Assembly (NCBI RefSeq): GCF_013520865.1 | Contig: NZ_JACDXJ010000001.1 | Coordinates: forward strand, 1,335,001 to 1,399,000 | Direction: 5' to 3' | DNA length: 64,000 bases | From: Microvirga mediterraneensis | Lineage (GTDB): Bacteria; Pseudomonadota; Alphaproteobacteria; Rhizobiales; Beijerinckiaceae | Shown here: one piece after another, positions 25,530-34,764 of the stretch | How the letters are laid out: every line of letters begins with the position of its first letter | Position numbering within the stretch: the stretch's first letter is position 1 | Program-made: the position numbers and the translations under genes | Notes under the pieces: model-generated | Seen by the model: only the letters and a program-made list of their open reading frames with translations | Database searches by the model: none | Told to the model about the DNA's origin: nothing

Positions 25530-27107
25530 TCAGAACGCCGGGTGGTATTGGTAGAGCCAGGTTTCGCTCAGGACCTCGTTCTCGTTGCGCAGGTAGCAGC
25601 GCATTTCCACCGGCTCGGTTCCGTTGACGGTCAGGTCGAACTGGGTGCGCCAGTGGCCGGGCACGTTGTTGGGCACGGCCTCGGTGAGGATGTTCGAGAA
25701 CTCGCCCCGGGAGGCGGTCAGCACGGGCCGTGGGATCACGCCGTTCGGCAGCTTGGTCAGGGGCTCGCCGAGGAATTCCACCATGAACTTGCGCACCCCC
25801 TTCGGCCGCACGGTACCGGCCTGCCCGCCATTGCCGAGGCGGGTGGCGACCACGCGGGCGAGCGGGGTCGGATAGGGCTCCTCCGCGGACCAGTGCATCT
25901 TGTAGCGAAGCTCGATGGCTTGGCCTGCGCGCACCAGCTCGGCCGGCACCCACATGGCCACGATGTTGTCGTGGATCTCGTCGTCGGTGGGGATCTCCAC
26001 GAGCTGGATGGAGCCCCGGCCCCAGATGCCCTGCGGCTCGATCCAGAGGGAGGGGCGGCGGTCGTAATAGACGCCGTCGAGGTAATGGTCGAAGTTCCGG
26101 TCGCGCTGGAGCAGGCCGAACCCCTTCGGGTTCTCGTCCGCGAAGGCCGAGGTGATGATGCGCGGCGGGTTGTTGAGGGGCCGCCAGATCCGCTCGCCGG
26201 TGCCGGTCCACATGGCAAGCCCGTCGGAATCGTGGATCTCCGGGCGCCAGTCGATGGCGGTGGTCTTCGACTTCTCCGAGTACCAGTACATGGAGGTCAG
26301 GGGCGCGAGGCCGAGGCGGCTCACGTCCTGGCGCATGAAGACGGCGGCATCGATGTCCATGATGACGGCCGCCGCCCGCTGCATGATGAAACGGTAGGCG
26401 CCGGCGACGCTCGGGCCGTCGAGCAGGGCATAGACCGTGACCGTATCCTGGCCCGGTTTCGGGGTCTCGAAATACACGTGGGTGAAGTCGGGGAACTCTT
26501 CGTTCTTCCCGAAGACGGCCACGTCCACGGCCAGTCCGCGGGCGGAGAGGCCGTACTGATAGAGCTCGCCGATGGCCCGGAAATAGGAGGCTCCGAGGAA
26601 GGCCACCCAGTCGTTCTTCTTCCAATCGAGCTTGCCGTTGCGCGATTCCTGGAAGCGGAAGCCCGCGAAGCCCGAATTGTCCGGCAGCTTCCGGGCCGGT
26701 GAATCCGCCGGCATGTCGAAATAGTCGCTGTCGTAGATGATCTCGCGCTCCTGGCCGCCCTCGACCACGTGCATGCGCACCGGCTTCTGGAAGAAGCGAC
26801 CCAGATGGAAGAAGGTGACGGGGAACTCGCTGGGACCGTTGGCCCAGAGCGCCAGGTCGGTCTTGAACCGGATCTTGCCGTGGGCGTCGTAATCGATCTG
26901 GGCCAGCACCTCGGGAGAGGGGCTTTGCGGCGCCACATAGGGCGAGCGCGCCATGTCCTGCGCCCGCTTCTTCAAGGCCTCGAACGAGAAGGGCGAGGGA
27001 ATTCCCATCTTCAGGCCCTGCTGGGCCAGGGCGGCTCCTGAAAAGCCCTGCGCGGCGAGGGCGGCCGTGGCGGTTGCGGTCTGGAGAAAGCGGCGGCGAT
27101 TGATCAT
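25530..27107 (-). CDS. periplasmic glucan biosynthesis protein, MdoG/OpgG-OpgD family (copy 2)
   Basis: A 525-residue paralogue of the protein at 13524-15098. The twin-Arg signal is clear: MINRRRFLQTATATAALAAQ, with cleavage near ALAQQ, which resembles the Tat-exported OpgD type. Shared pieces are FFHLGRFFQKPVRMHVVEGG, FLGASYFRAIGELYQYGLSA and GFGLLQRDRNFDHYLDG. I took ATG 27107 because it starts the Tat motif; ATG 27119 is also possible. OpgG and OpgD belong to one family with differing roles in glucan backbone and succinylation, and which copy does which is not decidable here. The zinc operon follows in the same direction. Confidence 0.92.
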   Translation of the reverse strand: MINRRRFLQTATATAALAAQGFSGAALAQQGLKMGIPSPFSFEALKKRAQDMARSPYVAPQSPSPEVLAQIDYDAHGKIRFKTDLALWANGPSEFPVTFFHLGRFFQKPVRMHVVEGGQEREIIYDSDYFDMPADSPARKLPDNSGFAGFRFQESRNGKLDWKKNDWVAFLGASYFRAIGELYQYGLSARGLAVDVAVFGKNEEFPDFTHVYFETPKPGQDTVTVYALLDGPSVAGAYRFIMQRAAAVIMDIDAAVFMRQDVSRLGLAPLTSMYWYSEKSKTTAIDWRPEIHDSDGLAMWTGTGERIWRPLNNPPRIITSAFADENPKGFGLLQRDRNFDHYLDGVYYDRRPSLWIEPQGIWGRGSIQLVEIPTDDEIHDNIVAMWVPAELVRAGQAIELRYKMHWSAEEPYPTPLARVVATRLGNGGQAGTVRPKGVRKFMVEFLGEPLTKLPNGVIPRPVLTASRGEFSNILTEAVPNNVPGHWRTQFDLTVNGTEPVEMRCYLRNENEVLSETWLYQYHPAF

Positions 27108-27262
27108 GGATAAGCGCATGTGTCTGTGGAAGGACGCACCCCTACCGACCAAGGTGGCAGGATTAAGTCCCTCTTAGCCTCTTGAGAAATCTTCGTCAGC
27201 GGTCAATGTTGGCCCACACACAGGCACAGCGACAGCCAGGCCTTCAACTTAGGGAGTACGCC

Positions 27263-28222
27263 ATGTATCGAACAGTCATGCGCCGCGTCGTCGGCGCAGC
27301 GGCCGCCATTGCGCTTGCGGGCGCCAGCGTTCCGGCCCAGGCTCAGGATTTCATCAACGTCCTGACCGGCGGTACCTCGGGCGTCTATTATCCGATGGGC
27401 GTCGCTCTCTCCAAGATCTTCACCGAGAAGGTCCAGGGTTCCCGCCCGTCGGTCCAGGCCACGAAGGCATCGGTGGAAAACCTTACGCTCCTGCAGCAGG
27501 GCAAGGGCGAGATCGGCTTCACCCTCGGCGACAGCCTCGCCATGGGCTGGGCGGGCGACGAGGAAGCCGGCTTCAAGAGCAAGCTCGACAAGCTGCGCGG
27601 CGTCACGGCCATCTACCCGAACTACATCCAGATCGTCGCGACGCAGGAATCCGGCATCAAGTCGCTCGCGGACCTGAAGGGCAAGCGCCTCTCGGTCGGC
27701 GCGCCGAAATCCGGCACCGAGCTCAATGCCCGGGCGATCCTTCAGGGTGCGGGCCTGACCTACAAGGATCTGGGCAAGGTGGAATACCTGCCCTTCGGCG
27801 AATCGGTCGAGCTGATGAAGAACCGCCAGCTCGACGCCACCCTGCAATCGGCCGGTCTCGGCGTCTCCTCGATCCGCGATCTGTCCACGTCGGTGCCGAT
27901 CGTCGTGGTGGAGATCCCGGCCGCCGTCGTGGAGAAGGTCGGCACGCCCTACATCAAGGCCACGATCCCGGCCAACACCTATGGCGGCCAGACCGCTCCC
28001 GTCCAGACGGCCGCCGTCGTCAACTACCTGGTCACTCATTCCGGCGTGAAGGACGAGACCGTCTACCAGATGACCAAGGCGATCTACGAGAGCCTGCCGG
28101 AGCTTGCCGCGGCCCATGCGGCCGCCAAGGACATCAAGCTCGAGAGCGCGCTCGCCGGCATGCCCGTCCCGATGCATCCGGGCGCGCAGCGCTATTTCGA
28201 TGAGAAGGGCGTGAAGAAATAA
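27263..28222 (+). CDS. TAXI family TRAP transporter substrate-binding protein
   Basis: A 319-residue periplasmic binding protein with a signal peptide (MYRTVMRRVVGAAAAIALAG, cleavage near AQAQ). The opening of the mature protein, FINVLTGGTSGVYYPMGVAL, is diagnostic of the TAXI family (NMT1_3), and LKGKRLSVGAPKSGTELNAR forms the ligand-site loop. AGGGAG is 7 bases upstream of the start. It works with the fused permease at 28324 and probably DUF1850 at 30618. TAXI systems import glutamate, 2-oxoglutarate and other organic acids; the ligand is not readable here. A hairpin with T run follows, which would allow more binding protein than permease to be made. Confidence 0.93.
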   Translation: MYRTVMRRVVGAAAAIALAGASVPAQAQDFINVLTGGTSGVYYPMGVALSKIFTEKVQGSRPSVQATKASVENLTLLQQGKGEIGFTLGDSLAMGWAGDEEAGFKSKLDKLRGVTAIYPNYIQIVATQESGIKSLADLKGKRLSVGAPKSGTELNARAILQGAGLTYKDLGKVEYLPFGESVELMKNRQLDATLQSAGLGVSSIRDLSTSVPIVVVEIPAAVVEKVGTPYIKATIPANTYGGQTAPVQTAAVVNYLVTHSGVKDETVYQMTKAIYESLPELAAAHAAAKDIKLESALAGMPVPMHPGAQRYFDEKGVKK

Positions 28223-28255
28223 GGCTCCTAAACCCTTCGGATGATTTACATCCAG

Positions 28256-28285
28256 GCCGGGGCGGGTGAACTGCTCCGGCTTTTT
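28256..28285 (+). terminator. intra-operon partial terminator
   Basis: GCCGG (28256-28260) pairs with CCGGC (28276-28280), extended by three further pairs, and is followed by TTTTT. It lies between the TAXI binding protein and its permease. Confidence 0.6.
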
Positions 28286-28323
28286 CATGCCAAGAAATTT
28301 TAGTCTAAAGGAGAGACCACGCC

Positions 28324-30618
28324 ATGAGTCAGGGTGTGAACGCATCTGAGGTCGCAACGCTGGAGGCGCCGTCGACGCCGGTAGCGAACCCGGAGCACGG
28401 TCTCCCGGAGAATTTCGGCGCGGGCCTTCTCGGCAAGCTCCTGTTCTGGATCGCGGTGGCCTTCTCCACCTTCCAGATCGTCACCGCCTTCGGCATCCCT
28501 CTCGACAGGCCGTTCTTCGCCAGCTTCTCGCTGATTCATCTGATCGGCGCGGCCTTCGTGGCCTGGGCCGGCTGGCTCGTCTTCCTCCACCTCCAGGGCC
28601 GGAGCGTCATCGGCGGGGTGCTGGCCCTGATCACGCTCGCAGTGACCTACGGGCTCATCCTCAAGTTCCCGGGCGGCCTGCCGAGCCAGGTGGTGCGTGC
28701 GATCCATGTGGGGTTCCTGAGCCTCGTCGCGGGCGCCATGCTGGCCAACCACAAGGCCCGCAGCCCCGCCACCGTGGCACTCGGCTGGATCGTCGGCCTC
28801 ACCGGATTCGGCATCGGCCTCTATCACTGGGGGCTTTACGAAGAGCTCCTGGTGCGCGCCGGCGAACTCACCCAGGGCGACATGATCGTGGGCATCGCGG
28901 CCATCGCGATCCTGCTTTATCTCGTCTGGCGCGTCATGGGGCCGGCGCTGCCCATCGTGGCGGGCCTGTTCCTCGCCTATTGCCTGTTCGGCAATTATCT
29001 GCCGGCACCCTTCGACCATCGCGGCTATTCCCTGGAGCAGGTGATCGAGCACATGTCCTTCGGGACGGAGGGGCTCTACGCCACGCCGACCCTGGTCTCG
29101 GCCACCTACATCTTCCTGTTCATCCTGTTCGGCGCCTTCCTCGAGCGCGCCGGGATGATCCAGCTCTTCACCGATGTGGCGATGGGCCTGTTCGGGAGCG
29201 CCACCGGCGGGCCCGCGAAGGTCGCGGTCTTTTCCTCCGCCCTGATGGGAACGATCTCCGGATCGGGCGTCGCCAACGTGGTCTCGACGGGGCAGTTCAC
29301 GATTCCGCTCATGAAGCGCTTCGGATATCGCTCCGAATTCGCGGGCGGCGTCGAGGCGACCGCCTCGATGGGCGGGCAGATCATGCCGCCGGTCATGGGC
29401 GCGGTTGCCTTCATCATGGCCGAGACCATCGACGTGCCCTATGTCGAGATCGTCAAGGCCGCGATCATCCCGGCCATCCTGTATTATGCCTCCGCCTTCC
29501 TCGCCGTGCATCTCGAAGCCGGTAAGTCCGGGCTGCGGGGCCTCCCAAGGTCGGAGCTGCCGAGCGCCGCGCGGGCTCTCAAGGAGAAGTGGCACCTCAT
29601 CCTGCCGCTCGCCGTTCTCGTCTACCTGCTGTTCTCCGGCTATACGCCGCTCTTCGCCGGCTCCATCGGCCTGGCGCTCACGGTTGTGCTCATCCTGGCC
29701 GGCTCCTTCGCGTTCGGCATCCTGAACCAGACCGCGCGCATCATCTTCTGGGTCGGGCTCGGCCTGATCGCCGGCACCTTCCTGTGGATCGGCGTCACGC
29801 TCGTCCTGGCTCTGGTGGCCCTCCTGGTCCTCGTAAGCCTGTTCGTCCGTGGCGGGCCCGAGACGCTGGGGGCTTGCCGCGATGCGCTGGCCGATGGCGC
29901 CCGCCAGGCTCTTCCCGTGGGTCTCGCCTGCGCGGTCGTCGGCATAGTGATCGGCACGATGACGCTCACCGGCATCGGTACGATCTTCGGCAATTGGGTC
30001 GTGTCCATCGGAAAGGATTCGCTCATCGCATCGCTGGTCCTGACGATGGTCGTCAGCCTGATCCTCGGCATGGGCATCCCGACGATCCCGAACTACATCA
30101 TCACCTCGTCGCTGGCCGCTCCGGCGCTGCTGACCCTGGGCGTCCCGCTCATCGTCTCGCACATGTTCGTGTTCTACTTCGGCATCATGGCGGACCTGAC
30201 GCCGCCGGTGGCGCTCGCGGCCTTCGCCGCGGCACCCATCGCCAAGGCGTCCGGCTTCAGGATCGGCTTCGCGGCCCTGCGGATCGCGCTGCCCGGATTC
30301 GTCATTCCCTACATGGCGGTCTACGATCCGACGCTGATGATGCAGCCCGTGCCCGGTCTCACCGGCGCCGCTTTCTGGGCGAACGTCGCCTACATGGTGG
30401 TGAAGGCGGGCCTTGCGGTCCTGCTCTGGGGCGCGGCCTCGGTGGGTTATCTCGGCACGAAGATGCCCTGGTGGGAGCGGCTTGCCGCGGCGGTGGCGGC
30501 GGCCTTCCTGGTCCTGGCGCTGCCGGTGACCGACGAGGTCGGCTTCGCTCTGGCGGCCCTCGTCCTGGGCTTCCACTTCTGGAGGTCCCGCCGGGTTGCC
30601 AAGCCCGCCGTCGGTTGA
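28324..30618 (+). CDS. TRAP transporter fused 4TM/12TM permease, TAXI type
   Basis: A 764-residue inner-membrane protein with DctQ-like and DctM-like parts fused. The DctM part contains GGPAKVAVFSSALMGTISGS, ASMGGQIMPPVMGAVAFIMA, and ADLTPPVALAAFAAAPIAKA. AAAGGAGAG lies 12 bases before the start. It is 102 bases downstream of its binding protein and overlaps the DUF1850 gene by one base. The partial permease at the start of the window is a second system of the same class. Confidence 0.95.
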   Translation: MSQGVNASEVATLEAPSTPVANPEHGLPENFGAGLLGKLLFWIAVAFSTFQIVTAFGIPLDRPFFASFSLIHLIGAAFVAWAGWLVFLHLQGRSVIGGVLALITLAVTYGLILKFPGGLPSQVVRAIHVGFLSLVAGAMLANHKARSPATVALGWIVGLTGFGIGLYHWGLYEELLVRAGELTQGDMIVGIAAIAILLYLVWRVMGPALPIVAGLFLAYCLFGNYLPAPFDHRGYSLEQVIEHMSFGTEGLYATPTLVSATYIFLFILFGAFLERAGMIQLFTDVAMGLFGSATGGPAKVAVFSSALMGTISGSGVANVVSTGQFTIPLMKRFGYRSEFAGGVEATASMGGQIMPPVMGAVAFIMAETIDVPYVEIVKAAIIPAILYYASAFLAVHLEAGKSGLRGLPRSELPSAARALKEKWHLILPLAVLVYLLFSGYTPLFAGSIGLALTVVLILAGSFAFGILNQTARIIFWVGLGLIAGTFLWIGVTLVLALVALLVLVSLFVRGGPETLGACRDALADGARQALPVGLACAVVGIVIGTMTLTGIGTIFGNWVVSIGKDSLIASLVLTMVVSLILGMGIPTIPNYIITSSLAAPALLTLGVPLIVSHMFVFYFGIMADLTPPVALAAFAAAPIAKASGFRIGFAALRIALPGFVIPYMAVYDPTLMMQPVPGLTGAAFWANVAYMVVKAGLAVLLWGAASVGYLGTKMPWWERLAAAVAAAFLVLALPVTDEVGFALAALVLGFHFWRSRRVAKPAVG

Positions 30619-30986
30619 TGATCTGCCTGCTCGCCGGCTCCACGATCGCGCCCCTGATGGCGGGCGCGATCACGCTCGCCTGGACGCATTCGGTCGAGAA
30701 GATCGTCTGGGAGGAGGATTGGCGCTCGACGCCGGCAGGGCTCGAACTCGTCGAGGCGCGGGTGCGCGGATCAGGCGCCGGGATGGAGCCGCCGCCCGAA
30801 GCCACGTTCGCCCACGGCGTCTGGTCATGGAAGCCGAGCCTGCCGCCGCAGGCCCAGGTGGTCATGCGCCGCTCGGGCGCAACGGCGGATTGGCGGATCT
30901 GCATCGCGGGCCGGTGCCGCCCGATGGACGCCTATGTGCCGCCCGCGGCCGATCCGGTCGTCATGAGGGCGTGTGAGAAGCCTTAA
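30618..30986 (+). CDS. DUF1850 domain protein
   Basis: A 122-residue protein with a short N-terminal hydrophobic segment (MICLLAGSTIAPLMAGAITL) then the DUF1850 signature ITLAWTHSVEKIVWEEDWRS. The ATG overlaps the permease stop (TGATG), so it is co-translated with the TAXI-TRAP permease. DUF1850 proteins are regular companions of these transporters; the function is not established. Two cysteines in the tail (WRICIAGRCRP) may form a disulfide. Confidence 0.85.
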   Translation: MICLLAGSTIAPLMAGAITLAWTHSVEKIVWEEDWRSTPAGLELVEARVRGSGAGMEPPPEATFAHGVWSWKPSLPPQAQVVMRRSGATADWRICIAGRCRPMDAYVPPAADPVVMRACEKP

Positions 30987-31225
30987 GCCCGCCCGGTCAG
31001 CGGCTCGGCCGAGACGCAGCGGCGCCAGAGATGGACCAGGGCGTAGACGGCGAACAGGCTGAACAGGACCATGAGGGCATAGCCGACATGCTCCCCGAGC
31101 TCGAACAGGCCCGCGATGGCCCAGCCGGCGGCGATCGCGACGCCGAAAACCTCCGCGCCGACCAGAACCATGATGCTCACGATGGTGATCACGTTGCGCC
31201 AGTTGGTGCTTTTCGCCTGAGCCAC
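30983..31225 (-). CDS. small two-helix membrane protein
   Basis: An 80-residue protein with two hydrophobic segments (VITIVSIMVLVGAEVFGVAI and YALMVLFSLFAVYALVHLW). Its stop codon shares TTAA with the stop of the DUF1850 gene on the other strand. I do not recognise a named family. The gene stands alone, divergent from the gamma-glutamyltransferase gene. Confidence 0.65.
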   Translation of the reverse strand: MAQAKSTNWRNVITIVSIMVLVGAEVFGVAIAAGWAIAGLFELGEHVGYALMVLFSLFAVYALVHLWRRCVSAEPLTGRA

Positions 31226-31326
31226 TTCTGCTAACTCCAGTTGTTGTAAGGGGACTACCCTAAACGCCCCCTCGGGTGCAAGTTCTCACCGAATCTCATT
31301 CTGTCGCGCCTCGCATTCAAGAGACC

Positions 31327-32925
31327 ATGGCTGAAACTCCCGTTTTCTCGACCGCCGCCGTCGCGGCCCCCCACACGCTCGCCGCCGAGACCGGTCAGAC
31401 CATCCTGGCAGCGGGCGGCAATGCCATCGAGGCCATGGTGGCCATGGCGGCCACCATTGCGGTGGTCTATCCGCACATGAACGGCATCGGCGGCGACGGG
31501 TTCTGGCTCGTGCGCGAGCCGAGGGGGCGCATTCATGCCCTCGATGCGTCTGGGCCCGCCGGCTCGCTCGCAACCATCAAGCGGTACCGGGAGAAGGGCT
31601 ATGACGCCGTCCCGCCGCGCGGACCGGATTCGGCGCTCACCGTGGCGGGTGCGGTCAGTGGATGGGGGCTGGCCCTGGAGCTTTCCAAAGCGCTCGGTGG
31701 GCAGATGCCGCTCGATCTGCTGCTCGGAGATGCCATTCGTCATGCCCGCGATGGATACCCGGTCTCCCGCTCCGAAGAGCGGTTCGTGACCAGCGAGGAA
31801 GCCGCCCTCTATGAGGTTCCCGGTTTCGCCGAGGCCTTTCTGGTCGACGGCCGGAGAGCGCCGCAGGGGACGCAGAGGCGGACGCCGCGCCTCGCCGACA
31901 CCCTGGAGCAACTCGCCCATGCGGGCTTGGCCGATTTCTACCGTGGGGATGTCGGGCGGGAAATCGCCCTCGATCTGGAGCGGATCCGCGTGCCCATTAC
32001 CCGTAAGGATCTGGAGACCTATCGTGCCCGGGTCGTGGAGCCCCTGTCGGTCAGGCTGCAGACCTCCACCGTCTACAATCTGCCGCCTCCGAGCCAGGGA
32101 CTGGCCACCCTGCTGATCCTCGGCATGGTCGAGCGCCTCAAGGGGCTTCGGGCCGAGACGCCGGAGCATCATCATGCCCTCATCGAGGCCGCGAAGCGCG
32201 CCTTCTCCCTCCGCGATCGGGTGGTCGCGGACCCCCGCAACCTCGTTCACGACCCGGCCTCCTTCCTGACGCCCCAGGCGCTGGAGAGGGAGGCCGCCCT
32301 CATCGACATGAAGTGCGCCGTCTCCTTTCCGCTGCCGCGTCCCATCGACGGGGATACGATCTGGATGGGGGCGATCGATCGCGACGGGCTCGCCGTGTCC
32401 TATATCCAGTCCGTGTTCTGGGCCTATGGCTCCGGCTGCCTGCTCCCGGCGACGGGGGTCCTCTGGCACAATCGCGGCACGGCCTTCTCGCTCGATCCTG
32501 CGAGCCGCAACCGGCTCGAGCCCGGCCACCGGCCGCTCCATTCCCTCAATCCGGCCATGGCCGTGTTCGACGATGGGCGGGTTTTGTCCTTCGGGGCGAT
32601 GGGGGGCGAGACCCAGCCTCAGTTCCTCAGCCAGATCTTCTCGCGCTACGCGGAGGCCGGGATGGGATTGGCGGATGCCGTGGAGGCGCCACGCTGGCTG
32701 CTCGATGCACGGCCACGCGAGCGCGAGGCCGTCCTGAAGGTGGAGAGCCATTTCGACCCTGGCCTGATCCGAGGCCTATCGCGGCTCGGCCATCGCATCG
32801 AGGAGATCGACGAGGCCTATTCCGGACGCTTCGGTCATGCGGGGATGCTGGTGAAGCACTCCCGCAACGGGCGCGTCGAGGCTGTGCACGATCCGCGCTC
32901 GGATGGCGGATCGCTGGGGCTCTAA
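31327..32925 (+). CDS. gamma-glutamyltransferase family protein
   Basis: A 532-residue Ntn-hydrolase of the gamma-glutamyltranspeptidase family, which cleaves gamma-glutamyl bonds such as in glutathione. The expected autoprocessing nucleophile is T344 in PIDGDTIWMGAID, followed by DRDGLAVSYIQS. Other family segments are GGNAIEAMVAMAATIAVVYP near the N terminus and NPAMAVFDDG. No signal peptide is visible, so it appears cytoplasmic, as for the YwrD-like branch. I chose ATG 31327 (MAETPVFST); the frame reaches 31276. The stop overlaps that of the NicO gene on the opposite strand. Confidence 0.88.
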   Translation: MAETPVFSTAAVAAPHTLAAETGQTILAAGGNAIEAMVAMAATIAVVYPHMNGIGGDGFWLVREPRGRIHALDASGPAGSLATIKRYREKGYDAVPPRGPDSALTVAGAVSGWGLALELSKALGGQMPLDLLLGDAIRHARDGYPVSRSEERFVTSEEAALYEVPGFAEAFLVDGRRAPQGTQRRTPRLADTLEQLAHAGLADFYRGDVGREIALDLERIRVPITRKDLETYRARVVEPLSVRLQTSTVYNLPPPSQGLATLLILGMVERLKGLRAETPEHHHALIEAAKRAFSLRDRVVADPRNLVHDPASFLTPQALEREAALIDMKCAVSFPLPRPIDGDTIWMGAIDRDGLAVSYIQSVFWAYGSGCLLPATGVLWHNRGTAFSLDPASRNRLEPGHRPLHSLNPAMAVFDDGRVLSFGAMGGETQPQFLSQIFSRYAEAGMGLADAVEAPRWLLDARPREREAVLKVESHFDPGLIRGLSRLGHRIEEIDEAYSGRFGHAGMLVKHSRNGRVEAVHDPRSDGGSLGL

Positions 32926-33935
32926 CCTGCCCACAATCCGTAGAGAAGGCTCACGCCCAGCACCAGCACGAAGGCGGCGGCCAGGAGTTCGAGCCCCGCG
33001 ATGGCGATGGCCCCCGAGGCCCCCCGTCCGCCGGCGACCCGCAGGGCCATGGCCTTGAAGAAGACCGCGAGCGCCGCGATGGCCCCGGTGGTGAGCGCCG
33101 TGCCGAGCGCCATGGCGAAGGTCGCCGCGATGCCGGCCGCGAAGACGCCTTGAGACAGGGCGAAGACCAGGACGATGAGGGCGCCCGCGCAGGGCCTGAT
33201 CCCGGCGGCGACCGCCACGCCCGCCATGTCGCGCCAGCGGGTCAGGCGGCTGAGTTCCTGCGGAGGCGGCATGTGGACATGGTCGCAATCCTCCTGCACG
33301 GCCGCATAGGGATTGCGGGCGAGCGCCATGACGCCCAGCACCTTGCCGGCCTTGCGCCAGGTGATGACGGCGCCGAGCAGGGCCACGGCGACGAAGCTTG
33401 CCAGCTCCACGTTCATGGCGAGCTTGTTCATGGTGGAGGCCGTCGCCCGCAGAACGAGGTTGACGATCGACACGATGCCGATGGCGACCAGCGCCTGCAC
33501 GAGGGCGGCGGCCAGGCTCAGGGCGAAGCCTTTTCTCAGGGCTTTGTCGTCGGCCACGAGATAGGCCGAGATCACGCCCTTGCCGTGTCCGGGTCCGGCC
33601 GCATGGAACACCCCGTAGGCGAAGCCGACGAGCAGGAGAGAGGAGAGGGCGGAGCCGTTCTCCTTCATCTGGCGCACGCCCGCCTGCAGGCTTGCATAGA
33701 AGCCGGATTGCACCGACAGGATCCAGGCGCCGATGCTGCCTGAAGGTGTCGCCTCCCGCAGGCCCATGCCGAAGGGATTGCGCGGCGGCGGCTTGCCGAC
33801 CGGGCCGAGCCACAGGCCGATCAGCCCCATGCCTAAGGCGATGACCGCGATGGCCGCGAGCATCAGGCCGAGCCTTCGCGCGAGCGGCGCTCGGCCGGGG
33901 TTCGGAAGGGCAGGGGTGTCGGACGTCAGGGACAT
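32922..33935 (-). CDS. NicO/RcnA-like nickel-cobalt transporter
   Basis: A 337-residue inner-membrane protein with about seven helices. The family motif is in GVFHAAGPGHGKGVISAYLV and a second in AAGIRPCAGALIVLVFALSQ. NicO and RcnA proteins move nickel or cobalt, usually outward. The start at 33935 overlaps the DUF1007 stop by ten bases, and DUF1007 proteins commonly precede NicO genes, so the two likely act together. A histidine-rich metal loop is modest here (DCDHVHMPPP). Confidence 0.88.
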   Translation of the reverse strand: MSLTSDTPALPNPGRAPLARRLGLMLAAIAVIALGMGLIGLWLGPVGKPPPRNPFGMGLREATPSGSIGAWILSVQSGFYASLQAGVRQMKENGSALSSLLLVGFAYGVFHAAGPGHGKGVISAYLVADDKALRKGFALSLAAALVQALVAIGIVSIVNLVLRATASTMNKLAMNVELASFVAVALLGAVITWRKAGKVLGVMALARNPYAAVQEDCDHVHMPPPQELSRLTRWRDMAGVAVAAGIRPCAGALIVLVFALSQGVFAAGIAATFAMALGTALTTGAIAALAVFFKAMALRVAGGRGASGAIAIAGLELLAAAFVLVLGVSLLYGLWAG

Positions 33936-34567
33936 GCGATGATGGCCCGGTTGGAATATTCGATGCCGATATCCTGCGGCTGGATGGCTCCCTCGCTCTG
34001 CAGGATCTGCTGCATGGTGGCATCGAGCGGCTTCGCCTTCGCGATGGTCGTCACGCAGCCTTGCGGCGCGTTGGCGAGCGAAATGGCGGCCTGGCCCTCC
34101 GACAGGCTGAAATAGACGAAAAAGGTCGGGTCCTCGATCTCGATGGATACGGCTCCAGAGGGGGGCACAGGCGCCCTGAGCGGCAGGAAGAACGACATGG
34201 CGACCTGCTTCTTCTCCATGCTCATCCGGGCCTCGCGCGGTGCGTCGAAGCTCTGCGGCTTGCCGCGGGCCTTGAGCACGGTGAAATACTCGAACTCGTT
34301 CAGGGAGGCGGCATTCTCGTCCGCGAGTTCCTGCAGCTCCTCCGGCGTCAGCTTGCCGTCGTTGTCCTTGTCGAGTCCCTGCGTGACGTAAGCCGTATAG
34401 GCCTCGTCGAACGTCCAGTGATGGCGCACGCCTGTCACCTTGCCGTCGGGCGCGAAGACGACCTCCGCCTTGGCCGTCACCCACACATGGGGATGTGCCA
34501 GGGCCGGTGAAGCCAGGCCCATGCTCAAAGCCGCCAGGGCAGATATCAGTCCGAGATGGCGTGTCAT
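33926..34567 (-). CDS. DUF1007 family periplasmic protein with EF-hand-like loop
   Basis: A 213-residue exported protein. The signal is MTRHLGLISALAALSMGLAS followed by PALAHPHVWV, which starts the DUF1007 domain. An EF-hand-like loop, DKDNDGKLTPEEL, lies near residue 70 and would bind calcium. The neighbouring NicO transporter suggests the pair handles a divalent metal in the periplasm; the function of DUF1007 is not established. It begins 114 bases from the 23-base palindrome upstream of the oxidoreductase gene. Confidence 0.85.
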   Translation of the reverse strand: MTRHLGLISALAALSMGLASPALAHPHVWVTAKAEVVFAPDGKVTGVRHHWTFDEAYTAYVTQGLDKDNDGKLTPEELQELADENAASLNEFEYFTVLKARGKPQSFDAPREARMSMEKKQVAMSFFLPLRAPVPPSGAVSIEIEDPTFFVYFSLSEGQAAISLANAPQGCVTTIAKAKPLDATMQQILQSEGAIQPQDIGIEYSNRAIIACP

Positions 34568-34681
34568 GCGTCGACCTTGGAACAATGACGTCCGGCCAAA
34601 AGCCGGGACCCTGAGAGCGGTATGAGGGTTTCATGGTTAACGGAGGCGAAACGAAGGCGCTCGATTGACGGCCTCCGGAAG

Positions 34682-34704
34682 ATATGTCAGCATTGCTGAC
34701 ATAT
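34682..34704. promoter_or_regulatory. perfect 23-base palindromic operator candidate
   Basis: ATATGTCAGCA, centre T, TGCTGACATAT. It lies 60 bases before the indolepyruvate oxidoreductase start and in the divergent region with DUF1007. Its size and symmetry suggest a dimeric regulator site, for example a GntR, Lrp or TetR type protein; no regulator gene is adjacent. Confidence 0.6.
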
Positions 34705-34764
34705 TCACAAAAGAAGACCGGATCACCGGCAGCGGAGCGATAGGCTCCAGGAGGATAACGGGTA

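Noticed and set aside
28300..30576. Minus-strand frame opposite the TRAP permease
   Set aside because: Highly polar Asp/Gly/Arg-rich product with no family resemblance; an antisense shadow.
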